Assembly: GCA_963819685.1 (NCBI GenBank) | Contig: CAWFXI010000005.1 | Coordinates: forward strand, 62,001-126,000 | Reading direction: 5' to 3' | Length of the DNA stretch: 64,000 nt | Source of the DNA: CAIUGU01 sp963819685 | GTDB lineage: Bacteria; Pseudomonadota; Gammaproteobacteria; Steroidobacterales; Steroidobacteraceae | Part shown: positions 45,080 through 55,639 of the stretch, piece after piece | Layout: each line of letters begins with the position of its first letter | Position numbering within the stretch: the first letter of the stretch is position 1 | Notes under the pieces: generated by a model | Databases searched by the model: none | What the model was told of the DNA's origin: nothing | The model's input: the letters and a program-made list of their open reading frames with translations, nothing else | Position numbers and translations under genes: made by a program

Positions 45080-45371
45080 GGGACCCTCGGATTGACCTAT
45101 ACACACTCGCGTTGCGTCTCCAATCGCATGCTACTAGGCATCGGGCCGCAGTCCATATCGGGAATATGGGCAAGGGCCGTAACGACGTAGCAGGCGATTA
45201 GAGGCGCAACCCATTGAATGACTATTCATACTTTGATCGGGACGGGATCCATTTCGTGCATGGCAGTGTTGCTCCTCCCTTGAGTACATTAAGTACACGG
45301 CGGTCGTCGCGCCTCGCCCTGCGCGAAATGGCTCGCCGTCGCGAGCGTGTATAGGTCAATCCGAGGGTCCC
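45080..45371. mobile_element. 292-bp MITE-like element with 31-bp terminal inverted repeats
   Basis: Left end 45080-45110 and right end 45341-45371 are reverse complements at 30 of 31 positions, each beginning GGGACCCTCGGATTGACC. The 230-bp interior has no gene and is rich in secondary structure (a nested 24-bp imperfect hairpin at 45111-45210). No clear target-site duplication was found. It lies in the 380-base gap between rlmH and maf, and the right end reads GAGGG five bases before the maf ATG, so it may supply the ribosome site. A non-autonomous transposable element or a structured repeat; no transposase is in the window. Confidence 0.7.
45111..45210. other. Nested extended hairpin inside the element
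   Basis: Positions 45111-45134 pair with 45187-45210 at 21 of 24 positions, starting immediately after the left terminal repeat. A second, inner hairpin (CCATAT-CGGGA-ATATGG) sits between. If transcribed, a stable stem of about 24 bp would form. Confidence 0.6.
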
Positions 45372-45372
45372 C

Positions 45373-46053
45373 ATGTCATTGATCTACCTTGCTTCCGCGT
45401 CACCGAGGCGCAGCCAGCTGCTCACGCAGATCGGGGTTCGTCACAAGGTTCAACCGGCAGCCATTGACGAATCCGCCTGGAAACTCGAAACCCCTGCGGC
45501 CTATGTCGAAAGACTTGCCCGGGGCAAAGCCGAAGGGCTGTGGTCCAGTCTCGCAGAGGCGGAGCGACTACCCGTGCTCGGCGCGGATACGACTGTCGCC
45601 ATCGGCACGACGATGCTCGGCAAACCGGCAACCCGGGACGAGGGTCTTGCCATGCTGCGGCGCCTGGCGGGTCGTACCCATCAGGTCTTTACTGCCGTGG
45701 CACTCAAGGATGCAGCAGGGTGCAGTTCGCGGGTCAGTGTCAGCGAGGTCACATTTCGCCAGCTGAGCGAGGAAACCTGCGCGGCCTACTGGGACACGGG
45801 CGAGCCGCTCGACAAGGCGGGCGGTTATGCGGTGCAAGGGCTGGCAGCCGTGTTCATCTCGCGAATTGCAGGCAGCTATTCGGGAATCATGGGTCTGCCG
45901 CTAGCAGAGACAGCGGAGTTGCTGGGCGCTATCGGCTGGCAGCCGTTCGACCGGGAAGGGGACAAGGGACAGGGGACAGGGGACAGAAAGAGACCTGACT
46001 CACAGCCTGCGGCCTACACTCTGCACTCTGCTGGTCATGGAGCTTCGTCATGA
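45373..46053 (+). CDS. maf: Maf-family nucleoside triphosphate pyrophosphatase
   Basis: 226 residues. SASPRRSQLL at the start and LGADTTVAI, GKPATRDEGLAML and SGIMGLPL are the family motifs. It hydrolyses dTTP/UTP or modified nucleotides. The last 33 or so residues (after WQPFDREG) are translated from a GGGGACA repeat tract and its companion, so the native C-terminus has probably been replaced. The stop overlaps the rng start (ATGA). Confidence 0.9.
   Translation: MSLIYLASASPRRSQLLTQIGVRHKVQPAAIDESAWKLETPAAYVERLARGKAEGLWSSLAEAERLPVLGADTTVAIGTTMLGKPATRDEGLAMLRRLAGRTHQVFTAVALKDAAGCSSRVSVSEVTFRQLSEETCAAYWDTGEPLDKAGGYAVQGLAAVFISRIAGSYSGIMGLPLAETAELLGAIGWQPFDREGDKGQGTGDRKRPDSQPAAYTLHSAGHGASS
45958..46020. 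repeat. Composite repeat (GGGGACA tract plus CAGCCT tract) at the maf 3' end
   Basis: Four 7-bp GGGGACA-type units (45958-45986) are followed by a CAGCCTGCGGCCTACA segment (46003-46018), the same order as at 19489-19569. It is read in frame as the maf C-terminus. Confidence 0.65.
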
Positions 46054-47531
46054 CCGCCGAGATCCTCATCAATGTCAGTCCCCGCGAGATCCGGGCGGCG
46101 CTGGTCGAGAACGGCGTGCTGCAGGAGATCTTCCTGGAGAGGGCCAACCGCCTGGGGCTGATCAGCAACATCTACAAGGGACGTGTGTCGCGGGTGCTGC
46201 CCGGAATGCAGGCCGCATTCATCGATATCGGGCTCGAGCGGACGGCGTTCCTGCATGTGTCGGACATCGTGCAGCCTGCCGATGCCGAGAACGGTGACGC
46301 TTCGCCTGGTCAGCCCCCGCGCACCGATGACATCCAGGCGCTCGTGTCCGAAGGAGGAGAGATCCTCGTGCAGGTACTCAAGGATCCTCTCGGCACCAAG
46401 GGAGCGAGGCTTACCACCTTCATCACCATCCCGTCACGTTATCTCGTCTACATGGCGAAGGGGCATGGCGTCGGCATTTCGTCGCGCATCGAGGATGAGC
46501 AGGAGCGCAAGCGCCTGCGCGAAACCGTAGCCCAGTTCGTCAAGGCGGACGATCCGGGTGGTTACATCGTGCGAACCGCTGCGGAAGGCGCGACGCCAGA
46601 CGCGCTGCGCGCCGACATGCTGTTCCTGCAGAAACTCTGGGCTGTGCTGTCGGACAAGGCGGCGGTCGCGAAGCCCGGTTCACTCGTGCACGAGGATCTG
46701 CCACTGACGCGGCGCGTTCTCCGGGATGTGGTCTCGAGCGGCGTGGACAAGGTCAGCGTCGATCATGCTGAAACCTGCGCGAACATGGTCGAGTTCGCCC
46801 GCACGTTCATGCCGGAAATGGCAGGGCGCATAGAGGTGTATTCGGGCAACCGCCCGGTTTTCGACCTGTACGCCGTCGAGGAAGAGATCCAGAAGTCGCT
46901 CGATCGCAAGGTAACGCTCAAGTCCGGCGGGCATCTCGTGTTCGACCAGACCGAGGCGATGACGACGATCGATGTGAACACGGGTGCCTATGTCGGCCAC
47001 CGCAACCTTGAAGAAACCATTTTTCGCACCAATCTGGAAGCCGCAGTCGCCATTGCGCGCCAGCTGCGACTCCGCAATCTCGGCGGCATCATCATCATCG
47101 ACTTCATAGACATGGAGGAAGAGGAGCACCGCCGCCAGGTGTTGCAGGCGCTTGAGAAGGCCCTCGCGAACGATCATGCCAAGACCCATATTTCGTCAGT
47201 GTCGCCGCTTGGCCTGGTCGAAATGACGCGCAAGCGGACGCGGGAAAGTCTGGAACACCTGCTGTGCATGCCCTGTCCAAGCTGCGAAGGCCGGGGCTTT
47301 CTCAAGACGACCGAAACCGTGTGCTACGAGATTTTCCGCGACATCCTGCGGCAGGCGCGGCAGTTCGATTTCCAGGAGATGATGGTGCTGGCGCACCAGG
47401 ACGTCATCGAACGCCTGCTTGACGAGGAATCGGCAGCGCTTGCCGAACTCGAGGTGCATACCGGCAAGCCCATCCGCCTGCAGACAGAGGCGTTGTATCA
47501 CCTCGATCAATTCGATGTCGTACTCATGTAA
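46050..47531 (+). CDS. rng: Ribonuclease G
   Basis: 493 residues. An S1 domain (IYKGRVSRVLPGMQAAFIDIG) is followed by the RNase H-like and DNase I-like parts (TTIDVNTG, GGIIIIDFIDM) and the zinc-link motif CPSC. It processes 16S rRNA 5' ends. Starts with ATGA overlap with maf. The RNase E C-terminal scaffold is absent, as expected. Confidence 0.93.
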   Translation: MTAEILINVSPREIRAALVENGVLQEIFLERANRLGLISNIYKGRVSRVLPGMQAAFIDIGLERTAFLHVSDIVQPADAENGDASPGQPPRTDDIQALVSEGGEILVQVLKDPLGTKGARLTTFITIPSRYLVYMAKGHGVGISSRIEDEQERKRLRETVAQFVKADDPGGYIVRTAAEGATPDALRADMLFLQKLWAVLSDKAAVAKPGSLVHEDLPLTRRVLRDVVSSGVDKVSVDHAETCANMVEFARTFMPEMAGRIEVYSGNRPVFDLYAVEEEIQKSLDRKVTLKSGGHLVFDQTEAMTTIDVNTGAYVGHRNLEETIFRTNLEAAVAIARQLRLRNLGGIIIIDFIDMEEEEHRRQVLQALEKALANDHAKTHISSVSPLGLVEMTRKRTRESLEHLLCMPCPSCEGRGFLKTTETVCYEIFRDILRQARQFDFQEMMVLAHQDVIERLLDEESAALAELEVHTGKPIRLQTEALYHLDQFDVVLM

Positions 47532-47537
47532 CTCCCG

Positions 47538-50500
47538 ATGACATCCCTCCGTCGCAAGCTCTGGAAATGGATCGCCGGCACCTTTGCAGTGCTGGTGATT
47601 CTGCTCGGGCTCGGCCTCGGGCTTTTTCGGATCGCACTCGAGCAGGTGCCCGACTATCGCGCGCAGATCCAGGCCTTCATCAGCGAGCAATCGGGACTCG
47701 ACATTGCGTTCTCGAGCATCGATGCCCGCTGGCGTTTCTACGGCCCGGAACTGGTGTTCGAGAATGCCGTGGTCGGCGCACCCAACGGTGGCAAGACGCT
47801 CGTAACGGCACGGCGGGGTAGCGTCGCGCTCGACATCTGGGCGTCACTCGCGAGCGGGAGGCTCACGACAGGTCGTTTCTGGCTCGATGCCCCGCAGCTG
47901 TTCCTCGTGCGCACGGCTGAAGGGCGAATCGAGCTGGTGGGGCAGGACGAGCTGCCGGAACGTACGCAACCCTTCCGCTTCGATGAGTTGCCGACGGGCC
48001 GCTTCAGTATCAGCGATGCGCGCATCACCTTCAGGGACCTGGCGACTGGGCGCGGTCCCTGGACGTTTGCGCGGGTGGGCCTCACGCTCGCGCGGGGCGC
48101 CGACTCGATGCGCCTCGAAGGCACGGTGGAACTGCCGTCTGCACTTGGACGTCAACTGGAGTTTTCCGCGCGATCTTCGGGGCAGCTTGATGATCCTGAA
48201 GATCTGCATTGGGATTTCGCGGTGGCGAGCAGTGACCTGGCGCTTGCCGGCCTTGGCGATCTGCTGCCGGACACGTGGCTGTTGCCCGCGACAGGCAACG
48301 GCAGCTTCAAGGTGGCCGGAGTGCTCAAGGGCCTGAACGTTGAAGCCCTGAACGGCACTGTGTCCCTGGCAGGAATCCAGTTGCCATTACCAACCTGGAC
48401 AATGCCGTTACCGGGGCCGGATCCGCTCGTCATCCGCGTTGGCGATGCAGAGACTGCTGGCACCGGGGTAACCGCGGCAGTACCTGTTGCGGTAGCCGCG
48501 CCAGGTGGCGCTACCGCACATGTTGCCTATGATCTCGTCCGTACCGCTTTCAACATGCAGCACACCGGAGACGGTGGCTGGCATCTTGTGCTGGACGGGT
48601 TACAGCTGGTGAGGCCAGGGGTGCGATGGGATCCGTCGCGCCTCGAACTTGATATTGACGGCCCGTTGGCAGGTCCCCTGAGTCTGCGGGGGACGGCAGG
48701 TTTTGTGTCGCTCGATGGCGTGTGGCCGCTGCTTGCCTGGCTGCCTGAGCGCGATGAGACGGCTCGCCTGCGCGCCCTCGCTGCCGCAGGGCGTGTGCGC
48801 GATTTCAGCTTCAGCTTCAAGCAGGGAACGGAGGCAAGTCCGTCGACGTACTCGTTCGCCGGCAAGCTGGATGCGGTGACATTTGCACCTGTAACGAACG
48901 CGCCTGGCATGGCCGGTCTTTCCGGGCAGTTTGTCGCCACCGACCGGAGCGGCAAACTGGATCTCGCTGCGCGCAACTTCCAGATAACGCTGCCGCGTCT
49001 GTTCCGCGAGGCACTGCATACCGATCAGTTCGATGGCACGATCACCTGGGTGCACGAAGCCGATCACTGGCACCTGTCGGGCGATGCACTGCGGATCCGT
49101 GGCCCGGACGGCAAGGGCGACGCCAAGTTCGCAATGGTCCTGCCGGACGACGATTCTTCACCCATCCTCGATTTCGAGGCGACAGCGACCGATATCAATG
49201 CGACGGCAACACCGCGTTATCTGCCGGCCGGACGGCTGACCGCGAAGACAATCGCGTGGCTCGATCGCGCCTTTCCGGCCGGCAAGATCGCGAGCGCCAG
49301 CGTTCAGTACCATGGTCCTGCGCGGAAGTTTCCGTTTCGCGGTGGCGAGGGGACATTCGCAGCGCGTGCGCAACTCGAAAACTTCACGCTCGACTACTCT
49401 CCAGGCTGGACGCCGCTGACCGGAATCAATGGCGACGTTGAATTCCGCAATGCGGGCCTGGTCGCGCACGCAACCACAGGGCATGTGCACAACCTGCGGC
49501 TGACGGGGGGCCAGGTGAGCATCGCAGATCTCAAGACCACCGAACTTGATATTCGCGGGAAGGTCAGTGGTGACCTGGGCGCTGCACTCGAATATCTGCA
49601 GCGCAGCCCCGCAGGTCCCGCGATCGGCGATCGCTTCATGGCGCTTGAAGGCAGGGGGGAGGCAGACATCGATGCCCATGTCTGGTTGCCGGTCAAGCAG
49701 TTGCAGGACAGGAAGATCGATGTCACGACGCAGCTCGCGAATGCCGAGATCGGGCAGCGGGGAATGACCCAGAAGCTGACCAGCGTGAATGGACCAGTGC
49801 AGGTGCTGGATCGGGCCCTTGTTTCACCCGGTCTGCAAGGGCGATTTCTCGGCGGACCTGTCAGCATCGCGATGGTTGCAGAAGCGGGAATTGCAGGCCA
49901 GGGCGTGGCCACCGTGGTATCGGCGAGTGGTCGCGCCATGGTCCCTCCGCTGAAGGAAATGCTCGGCATTCCGGATGTCGTCAAGTTGAACGGGGCGGCT
50001 GCGTGGCGTATGCAGGCCCGCTTTGTGCCACCCCCCGCGCGCAGGGCGTTGCCGGGACAGACTGCTGACGTTGCAACCGTATCCGCACCCGCTACGACCA
50101 TGGCGCAGTCGTATGTCATCGACTCCGACCTGCAGGGATTAGGTATCGGTCTGCCTGACCCGGTGCAGAAGGCGGCCAGCACGGTGCGGCCTCTGCATGT
50201 GGAAGTCGAGATCGACGGTGGACGTGATCTCACTCTGCGGGGGAGCCTTGGGCCATTGCGTACCGTAGCGCGCCTGCAACGTGAAAACGGCAAGTGGGCA
50301 TTCGATCGCGCCGGCGTGCGGGCGGACGGTGTCGCTGCATCGATTCCAGGTCACGAGGGCATCCGTATCGAAGGCGACCTCACGAGCTTCATGCTCGACG
50401 ACTGGCTCGCACTCAAGGGTAATGGGGGTGGCGCTGCGAGCGGGCGCAAGCTCAACGACTACCTCAAGGCTGCGAATGTTCGCATAGGCACGTTCGGTCT

Positions 50501-51612
50501 GTTTGGTTACGAATGGCAGGATGTGCGGGGTCTGTTGCAGGCAACCAATGCGGGTTGGCAGGTCGATGTGGCCGGACCCGATGCGACCGGCAAGCTGCTT
50601 AGTACCTTATGTGCTTTCCGGCAGTGCGCCGCTGACCGTTGAAATGGAACGCCTCGTCATCGCGTCAAAGCGCGCTGGCGCAACGGGAGCGTCGACGACG
50701 GATCCTCGGCAGGTGCCACCCATCGAGGCCCATATCAACGAATTCGAACTGGGTGGCCGCCAGTTCGGCGATGTCCGCGCGCAGCTTGATCGTGTGCCGC
50801 GCGGTCTCATCATCAGCAATATCACCACGCAGAGCGCCTCCTTCAGCACCGAGATCAAGGGGTCATGGCTGTCCAATGAAGGCGCCGCGCCTGCTTCGCG
50901 GGTCGTGACGACTGAAGTGGATGCGACCCTCACCAGCACCGACGTGCAGCCGACGCTGAAGGCGCTCGGCTACGGCGATGTCATGGCAGGTACTCGTGCC
51001 CTGCTGCAGGCAAAACTGAATTGGCCCGGGGGACCTGACGCACAGGCACTGGGGAGAGCGTCCGGTACCGTGCATATCGAGATCGATGATGGACAGCTGC
51101 TCGACCTGCAGCCTGGAGCCGGACGAGTGCTGGGTCTACTCAGCGTCGCCGCGCTGCCGCGGCGTTTGTCCCTCGACTTCAGTGACCTCACGGACAAGGG
51201 CCTGGCCTTCGATTCGGTCCGCGGGGACTTCGAGCTTCGCCAGGGAAATGCTTTCACGAACAATCTGCTGCTGACCGGTCCGGCTGCGGATATCGGCATT
51301 GCCGGCCGCACCGGGCTCGGCACGCGTGACTACGACCAGACGGCGGTAGTGACAGGCAATATAGGTGCCACGCTACCCGTGGCCGGAGTCCTGGCCGGCG
51401 GCCCTGTGGTAGGCGCCGCGATGCTGCTGTTCTCCCAGGTCTTCAAGGAACCCCTGAAAGGCATCACGCGCGGGTACTACCGCATCACGGGCAACTGGGA
51501 AGAGCCGCAAATCGAACGCGTGATAGCATCCGATGCCAAAGAAGCGGCGGCGCATGCGCCGTCGACGGTCTCCCCGACCCGGCCCGCACCCGGATCGTCA
51601 ACCAGTCCCTGA
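47538..51612 (+). CDS. yhdP: YhdP family (AsmA-like) envelope transport protein, frameshifted near 50600
   Basis: About 1,357 residues after repair, in line with YhdP. An N-terminal membrane helix (AGTFAVLVILLGLGLGLF) and a very long beta-groove body support a bridge moving phospholipids between inner and outer membranes. The first frame runs to 50642, ending in unrelated sequence after ATGKLL; the second continues (VPYVLSGSAPLTVEMERL) to 51612. One extra base at 50599-50601, in CTGCTTAGTACC, explains this. It follows rng, as in E. coli. Confidence 0.85.
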
Positions 51613-51628
51613 AGGTTTGTTCAACCCG

Positions 51629-52441
51629 ATGCCTTTAGCTGCCGTTCTGCAGATGACTTCATCGTCGGACGTGACGGAAAACCTCGACACGGCGGGCGAA
51701 CTGCTCGCGAAGGCTCGTGATTCGGGTGCGGTGCTCGCGGTTCTCCCCGAGAATTTCGCGTTGATGGGTCGCCATGAAACCGACAAGTACGCAGTCGCCG
51801 AGCCCGAGGGCCGCGGACCCATCCAGGACCGGCTGCGTGAAGCTGCCAGTCGGCTGGGTTTGTGGATTATCGCTGGCACCATTCCTCTCAAGCTTGACCA
51901 TGATCAGAGGGTGGCTGCTGCCAATCTCGTCTTCGACGCGGCGGGCAACCAGGTGGCCCGGTACGACAAGATCCATCTGTTCGACGTGGACTTACCGGGG
52001 CGTGCCGAGCGCTATCGGGAATCGGCCACCATGGCTCCCGGAGAGCACCCGGTCGTCGTCGATACCCCGATCGGCAAAGTGGGGTTGGCGGTCTGCTACG
52101 ACGTGCGTTTTCCGGAGTTGTTTCGCAAACTCGGGTCGCTCGGTGCCCAGGTCTTTACGCTGCCGGCGGCCTTCACAGCACCGACCGGACTCGCGCATTG
52201 GGAGGTTTTGCTCCGCGCGCGGGCGATCGAGAATCTGGCGTACGTGCTGGCTGCCGCGCAGAGTGGGACCCACGCGAATGGCCGCGAGACGTATGGGGAT
52301 TCACTGATCGCCGATCCCTGGGGCAGGATTCTTGATCGCAAACCCGACGGGACAGGCCTTGCAATTGCCGAAATCGACCTCAGCCACCAGCAGGACCTGC
52401 GGGAACGTTTTCCTGCCCTGACGCACCGCCGCTTATCGTGA
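51629..52441 (+). CDS. Nitrilase-family carbon-nitrogen hydrolase (Nit2/YbeM-like)
   Basis: 270 residues. The Glu-Lys-Cys triad is intact: Glu41 in LPENF, Lys114 in YDKIHLFDVD, Cys156 in AVCYDVRFPE. YDKIHLFDVD is characteristic of the Nit branch (deaminated glutathione amidase or omega-amidase). ATG 51629 begins the conserved part. Its stop overlaps the tldD ATG region by four bases. Confidence 0.9.
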   Translation: MPLAAVLQMTSSSDVTENLDTAGELLAKARDSGAVLAVLPENFALMGRHETDKYAVAEPEGRGPIQDRLREAASRLGLWIIAGTIPLKLDHDQRVAAANLVFDAAGNQVARYDKIHLFDVDLPGRAERYRESATMAPGEHPVVVDTPIGKVGLAVCYDVRFPELFRKLGSLGAQVFTLPAAFTAPTGLAHWEVLLRARAIENLAYVLAAAQSGTHANGRETYGDSLIADPWGRILDRKPDGTGLAIAEIDLSHQQDLRERFPALTHRRLS

Positions 52442-54031
52442 GTTTTATGCAAACAAACGTTGCCAGAACCCTGCATCTCGAAACGCCGGCAATAGCAGGC
52501 ACTGGCGCAGAGTCGCTTGCCCTGGCCGAGGAGCTGATTCTTGCCCCCGCCGGCCTTACCCATGGGAACCTGGCGGGTGCGCTCGGCACGGTCATGGGCC
52601 ACGCGGTTGACTATGCCGATCTCTATTTTCAACTGAGCCGTGAGGAGTCGTGGGCACTCGAAGACGGCATCGTCAAGGAAGGCACGCAGAGCATCGAGCA
52701 GGGGGTAGGGGTACGGGCGCTTGCCGGTGACAAGACCGGCTTCGCCTATTCGGATGAAATCGTGCTGCCGGCGCTCACCGAGGCGTCGCGAGCGGCACGT
52801 GCGATTGCACGCAGTGGCAGCAATGGTGCCGTGGCAACGCGGCTTGCAAGGCCGGGACACCAGCTCTACCTGCCCATCGATCCTCTGGCGGCGACCACGG
52901 ATGCGGACAAGGTCACGCTGCTGGAACAGATGGATGTTGAAGCCCGCAGGCTTGATCCGCGGGTCAAGCAGGTCATGGCAAGTCTGTCGGGAGTACACGA
53001 GCTTGTCATGATCATGTCGAGCGATGGCACGCTGGCCGCCGACGTCCGCCCGCTGGTGCGCATGAATGTGTCGGTCATCGTCGAGCAGGATGGCCGTCGC
53101 GAACAGGGTTACTCGGGGACTGGCGGACGATTCGGTCTGTCACGGCTGCTCGAAGGCGATCGCTGGAAGGCGCTGGTAGCCGAGGCAGTACGCAGCGCGC
53201 TGGTCAATCTCGATGCCCGACCGGCGCCTGCCGGCGCCATGACAGTCGTGCTCGGTCCAGGCTGGCCAGGTATTCTGCTGCACGAGGCCATCGGCCATGG
53301 GCTTGAAGGAGATTTCAACCGCAAGGGCACGTCTGCCTTTTCGGGGCGCGTCGGTCAGCGCGTGGCGACGGAATTCTGCACGGTCGTTGACGACGGCACA
53401 CTGGGGGCACGGCGAGGCTCGCTGAATATCGACGACGAAGGTACGCCGACGCGCTGCACGACGCTGATCGAAAACGGCATTCTGCAGGGCTATCTGCAGG
53501 ACAAACTCAATGCGCGATTGATGGGTGTGCAGCCGACCGGCAACGGTCGACGGGAATCGTTCGCCAGCATGACGCTGCCGCGCATGACGAATACGTACAT
53601 GCTGCCCGGCCCGCACGATCCCGCAGAGATCGTGAAATCGGTCTCCAAAGGGCTTTATTGCAGGAACTTCGGCGGCGGCCAGGTTGACATCACGTCGGGC
53701 AAATTCGTGTTTTCAGCGAGCGAGGCGTACCTGATCGAAGAGGGTCGCATCACGGCACCCGTCAAGGGAGCCACGCTGATCGGCAACGGTCCGGACGTCC
53801 TGACCCGCGTATCGATGGTCGGGAACGATCTCGAGCTCGATGCCGGCGTCGGCACTTGTGGCAAGGAAGGGCAGGATGTACCGGTCGGTGTCGGTCAACC
53901 GACCTTGCGGAATCGATGGCCTCACCGTGGGGGGAACGGCGACATCTGAGAAGGGCCGGCGTCCGGCTCCAGGCTTTGGCAAGAAGACAGCAATTGCATT
54001 GCTGACGCTGTCGGACGCTTTCAGCGGTTAG
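52438..54031 (+). CDS. tldD: Metalloprotease TldD, frameshifted near the C-terminus
   Basis: About 531 codons when read through. The TldD zinc site HEAIGH is at 282-287, with GNGRRESFASMTLPRMTNT and CGKEGQDVPVGVGQPTL near the end. After TLR the direct frame loses homology and ends at 53949, while the +1 frame restores IDGLTVGGTA, the usual TldD terminus, after which it runs to 54031. The extra base is the A at 53911 or 53912. TldD works with PmbA/TldE in cleaving unfolded peptides. Confidence 0.87.
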
Positions 54032-54072
54032 CACGAAGCCGATTTCATCGCTGCCTTAAGCTAGGATGCAAC

Positions 54073-54294
54073 ATGTGGCTCGCTCGACCCTTTTACGAGT
54101 TCCTGCCCTACCTTTACATGGTGGCGGGCGTGCTGTTCCTGGCCGCTTCATGGTACCTGACAGAGGGCGCGTGGCCGTTGCTCTTGCTGGGAGTGGGGGC
54201 GCTGTGCCTGTTGGCAGGGATCGTGCTCTGGTTGCGGCGTCGCGACTATCGCTCTGCGCAGTCGGAATACAACAGCCGTTCCCTGGACGACTAG
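54073..54294 (+). CDS. Small two-helix membrane protein
   Basis: 73 residues with two hydrophobic helices (about 13-28 and 34-53) separated by a short loop, and a basic-acidic tail (LRRRDYRSAQSEY). AGGA lies upstream. No family recognised. Its TAG stop shares the palindrome CTAG (54291-54294) with the opposing ATPase stop if the latter's frame is corrected. Confidence 0.6.
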   Translation: MWLARPFYEFLPYLYMVAGVLFLAASWYLTEGAWPLLLLGVGALCLLAGIVLWLRRRDYRSAQSEYNSRSLDD

Positions 54295-55542
54295 TCCCCA
54301 GCCACTTCTTTCGGCTCGTCGTGCAGTGAGCGTTTCTGCGCCATCAAAGTCTGATCCGCTCTGCGGCCGTGCGCGGTTGTGCCGGTCGTCGATGTACATG
54401 ATCTCGTGCTGACCAATCTGGATGACGTCACCATCGTTGAGCAGTTGCCGGCGAACCCGTTTTGAACGGACGTAGACGCCGTTCGTGCTGTTCAGGTCCT
54501 CGAGGATCGAGCTCTGCAGAGACGTAACGATCTGCGCGTGATGCCGGCTCACGAACTTGCTGTCGATCTGCAGATCGTTATCCGGTGTCCGGCCAATGAC
54601 CATGCGTCCCGGTGCAAGGTCCAGCTCGGCAATTGTCTTGCCACCCAGTCCCACGATGACGTGGCCGAGCGTCAAACGCTGCTCGCCCGTTGTGACCAGG
54701 TGCGACGCATCGAAGCGCGAGGAGCGCTCGGTAAACTCCACCCACTGCAGTTCATCGATGGCGTTCTGTACATCGTCCAGCGTCACGGTGTCGTGATCCT
54801 GGGAAAATGCCGCCATCATTGACGTGTCGCACAGGGTGTTGATGAGCCTTGGCGTGCCGCCGGTATACCGGAAGATCAGCGGCATCGTGTCCTCGGCAAA
54901 GATCTGCCGGCCCTGCGAACCGGCCACTTCGAGTCGATGCTGGACATAGGCCGCCGTATCGCTTTTCGACAGGGGTGTCAGGTGGAACCGCAGGCGGACT
55001 CGCTGGGCCAGCTGCACGAGTTCGGGAGAATTCAGTTTCTCGTTGAGTTCCGGCTGTCCGGCGAGAATGATCCTGAGAACTTTTTCCTTGGTGGTCTCGA
55101 TGCCGGAAAGCATCCGGATCTCTTCCAGCACGCGACCCGACAGATTCTGCGCTTCGTCGACGATCAGCAGTACGCGCCGGCCGTCTGCGTACTGCTCGAT
55201 CAGAAACTGGTTCAGCGTCGCGAGCAGTTCTGCCTTCTTCATCTTGAAGGGCTGGAAGCCGAACTGGACGAGGACGGTCTGCAGGAATTCAATGGCCGAG
55301 ACCTGTGTCTGGTTCACCTGCGCGACGACGACGTCTTTCTCGAGTTCCGAAAGAAACGTCTCGATGAGCGTGGTCTTGCCGGAGCCGATCTCGCCGGTAA
55401 TGATCACGAACCCATCCGTGAACCAGATGGTCGATTCCATGTACGCCTTGGCGCGGGCGTGGTGCTTGGACAGGAACAGGAATGCCGGGTCCGGGCTTAG
55501 GCGGAAGGGCAGTTCGTTGAGTTTGAACAGTTCCAGATACAT
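54291..55542 (-). CDS. ExeA-type AAA ATPase fused to a C-terminal FHA domain, probably frameshifted near its end
   Basis: About 417 residues. An ExeA/AAA_22 ATPase (Walker A GEIGSGKT at 50-57, Walker B VLLIVDEAQ with Asp129 and Glu130) is followed from about residue 290 by an FHA domain (IGRTPDNDLQIDS, VSRHHAQIV, LNSTNGVYV, DGDVIQIG). FHA domains bind phosphothreonine. ATG 55542 begins the family-like MYLELFKL. The direct frame runs to 54148, antisense to the small membrane gene; one base less between about 54310 and 54400 gives LMAQKRSLHDEPKEV and a stop at 54291-54293. Confidence 0.8.
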
Positions 55543-55639
55543 GGCGCACAGTCTAAGGGCTTCGGCCCATGTCCGCACAAAGAGGGATTTCACAGCCTGA
55601 TTAAGACAGCGTGAAGCAAAGGCAGTTGCAGCACCCTTG

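Noticed and set aside
45080..45371. A gene within the element upstream of maf
   Set aside because: No open frame of useful length with a ribosome site in either direction; the sequence is explained better as inverted repeats and hairpins.
45072..45379. Target-site duplication flanking the 292-bp element
   Set aside because: The bases left (TTCCCAA) and right (CATGTCA) of the terminal repeats do not match.
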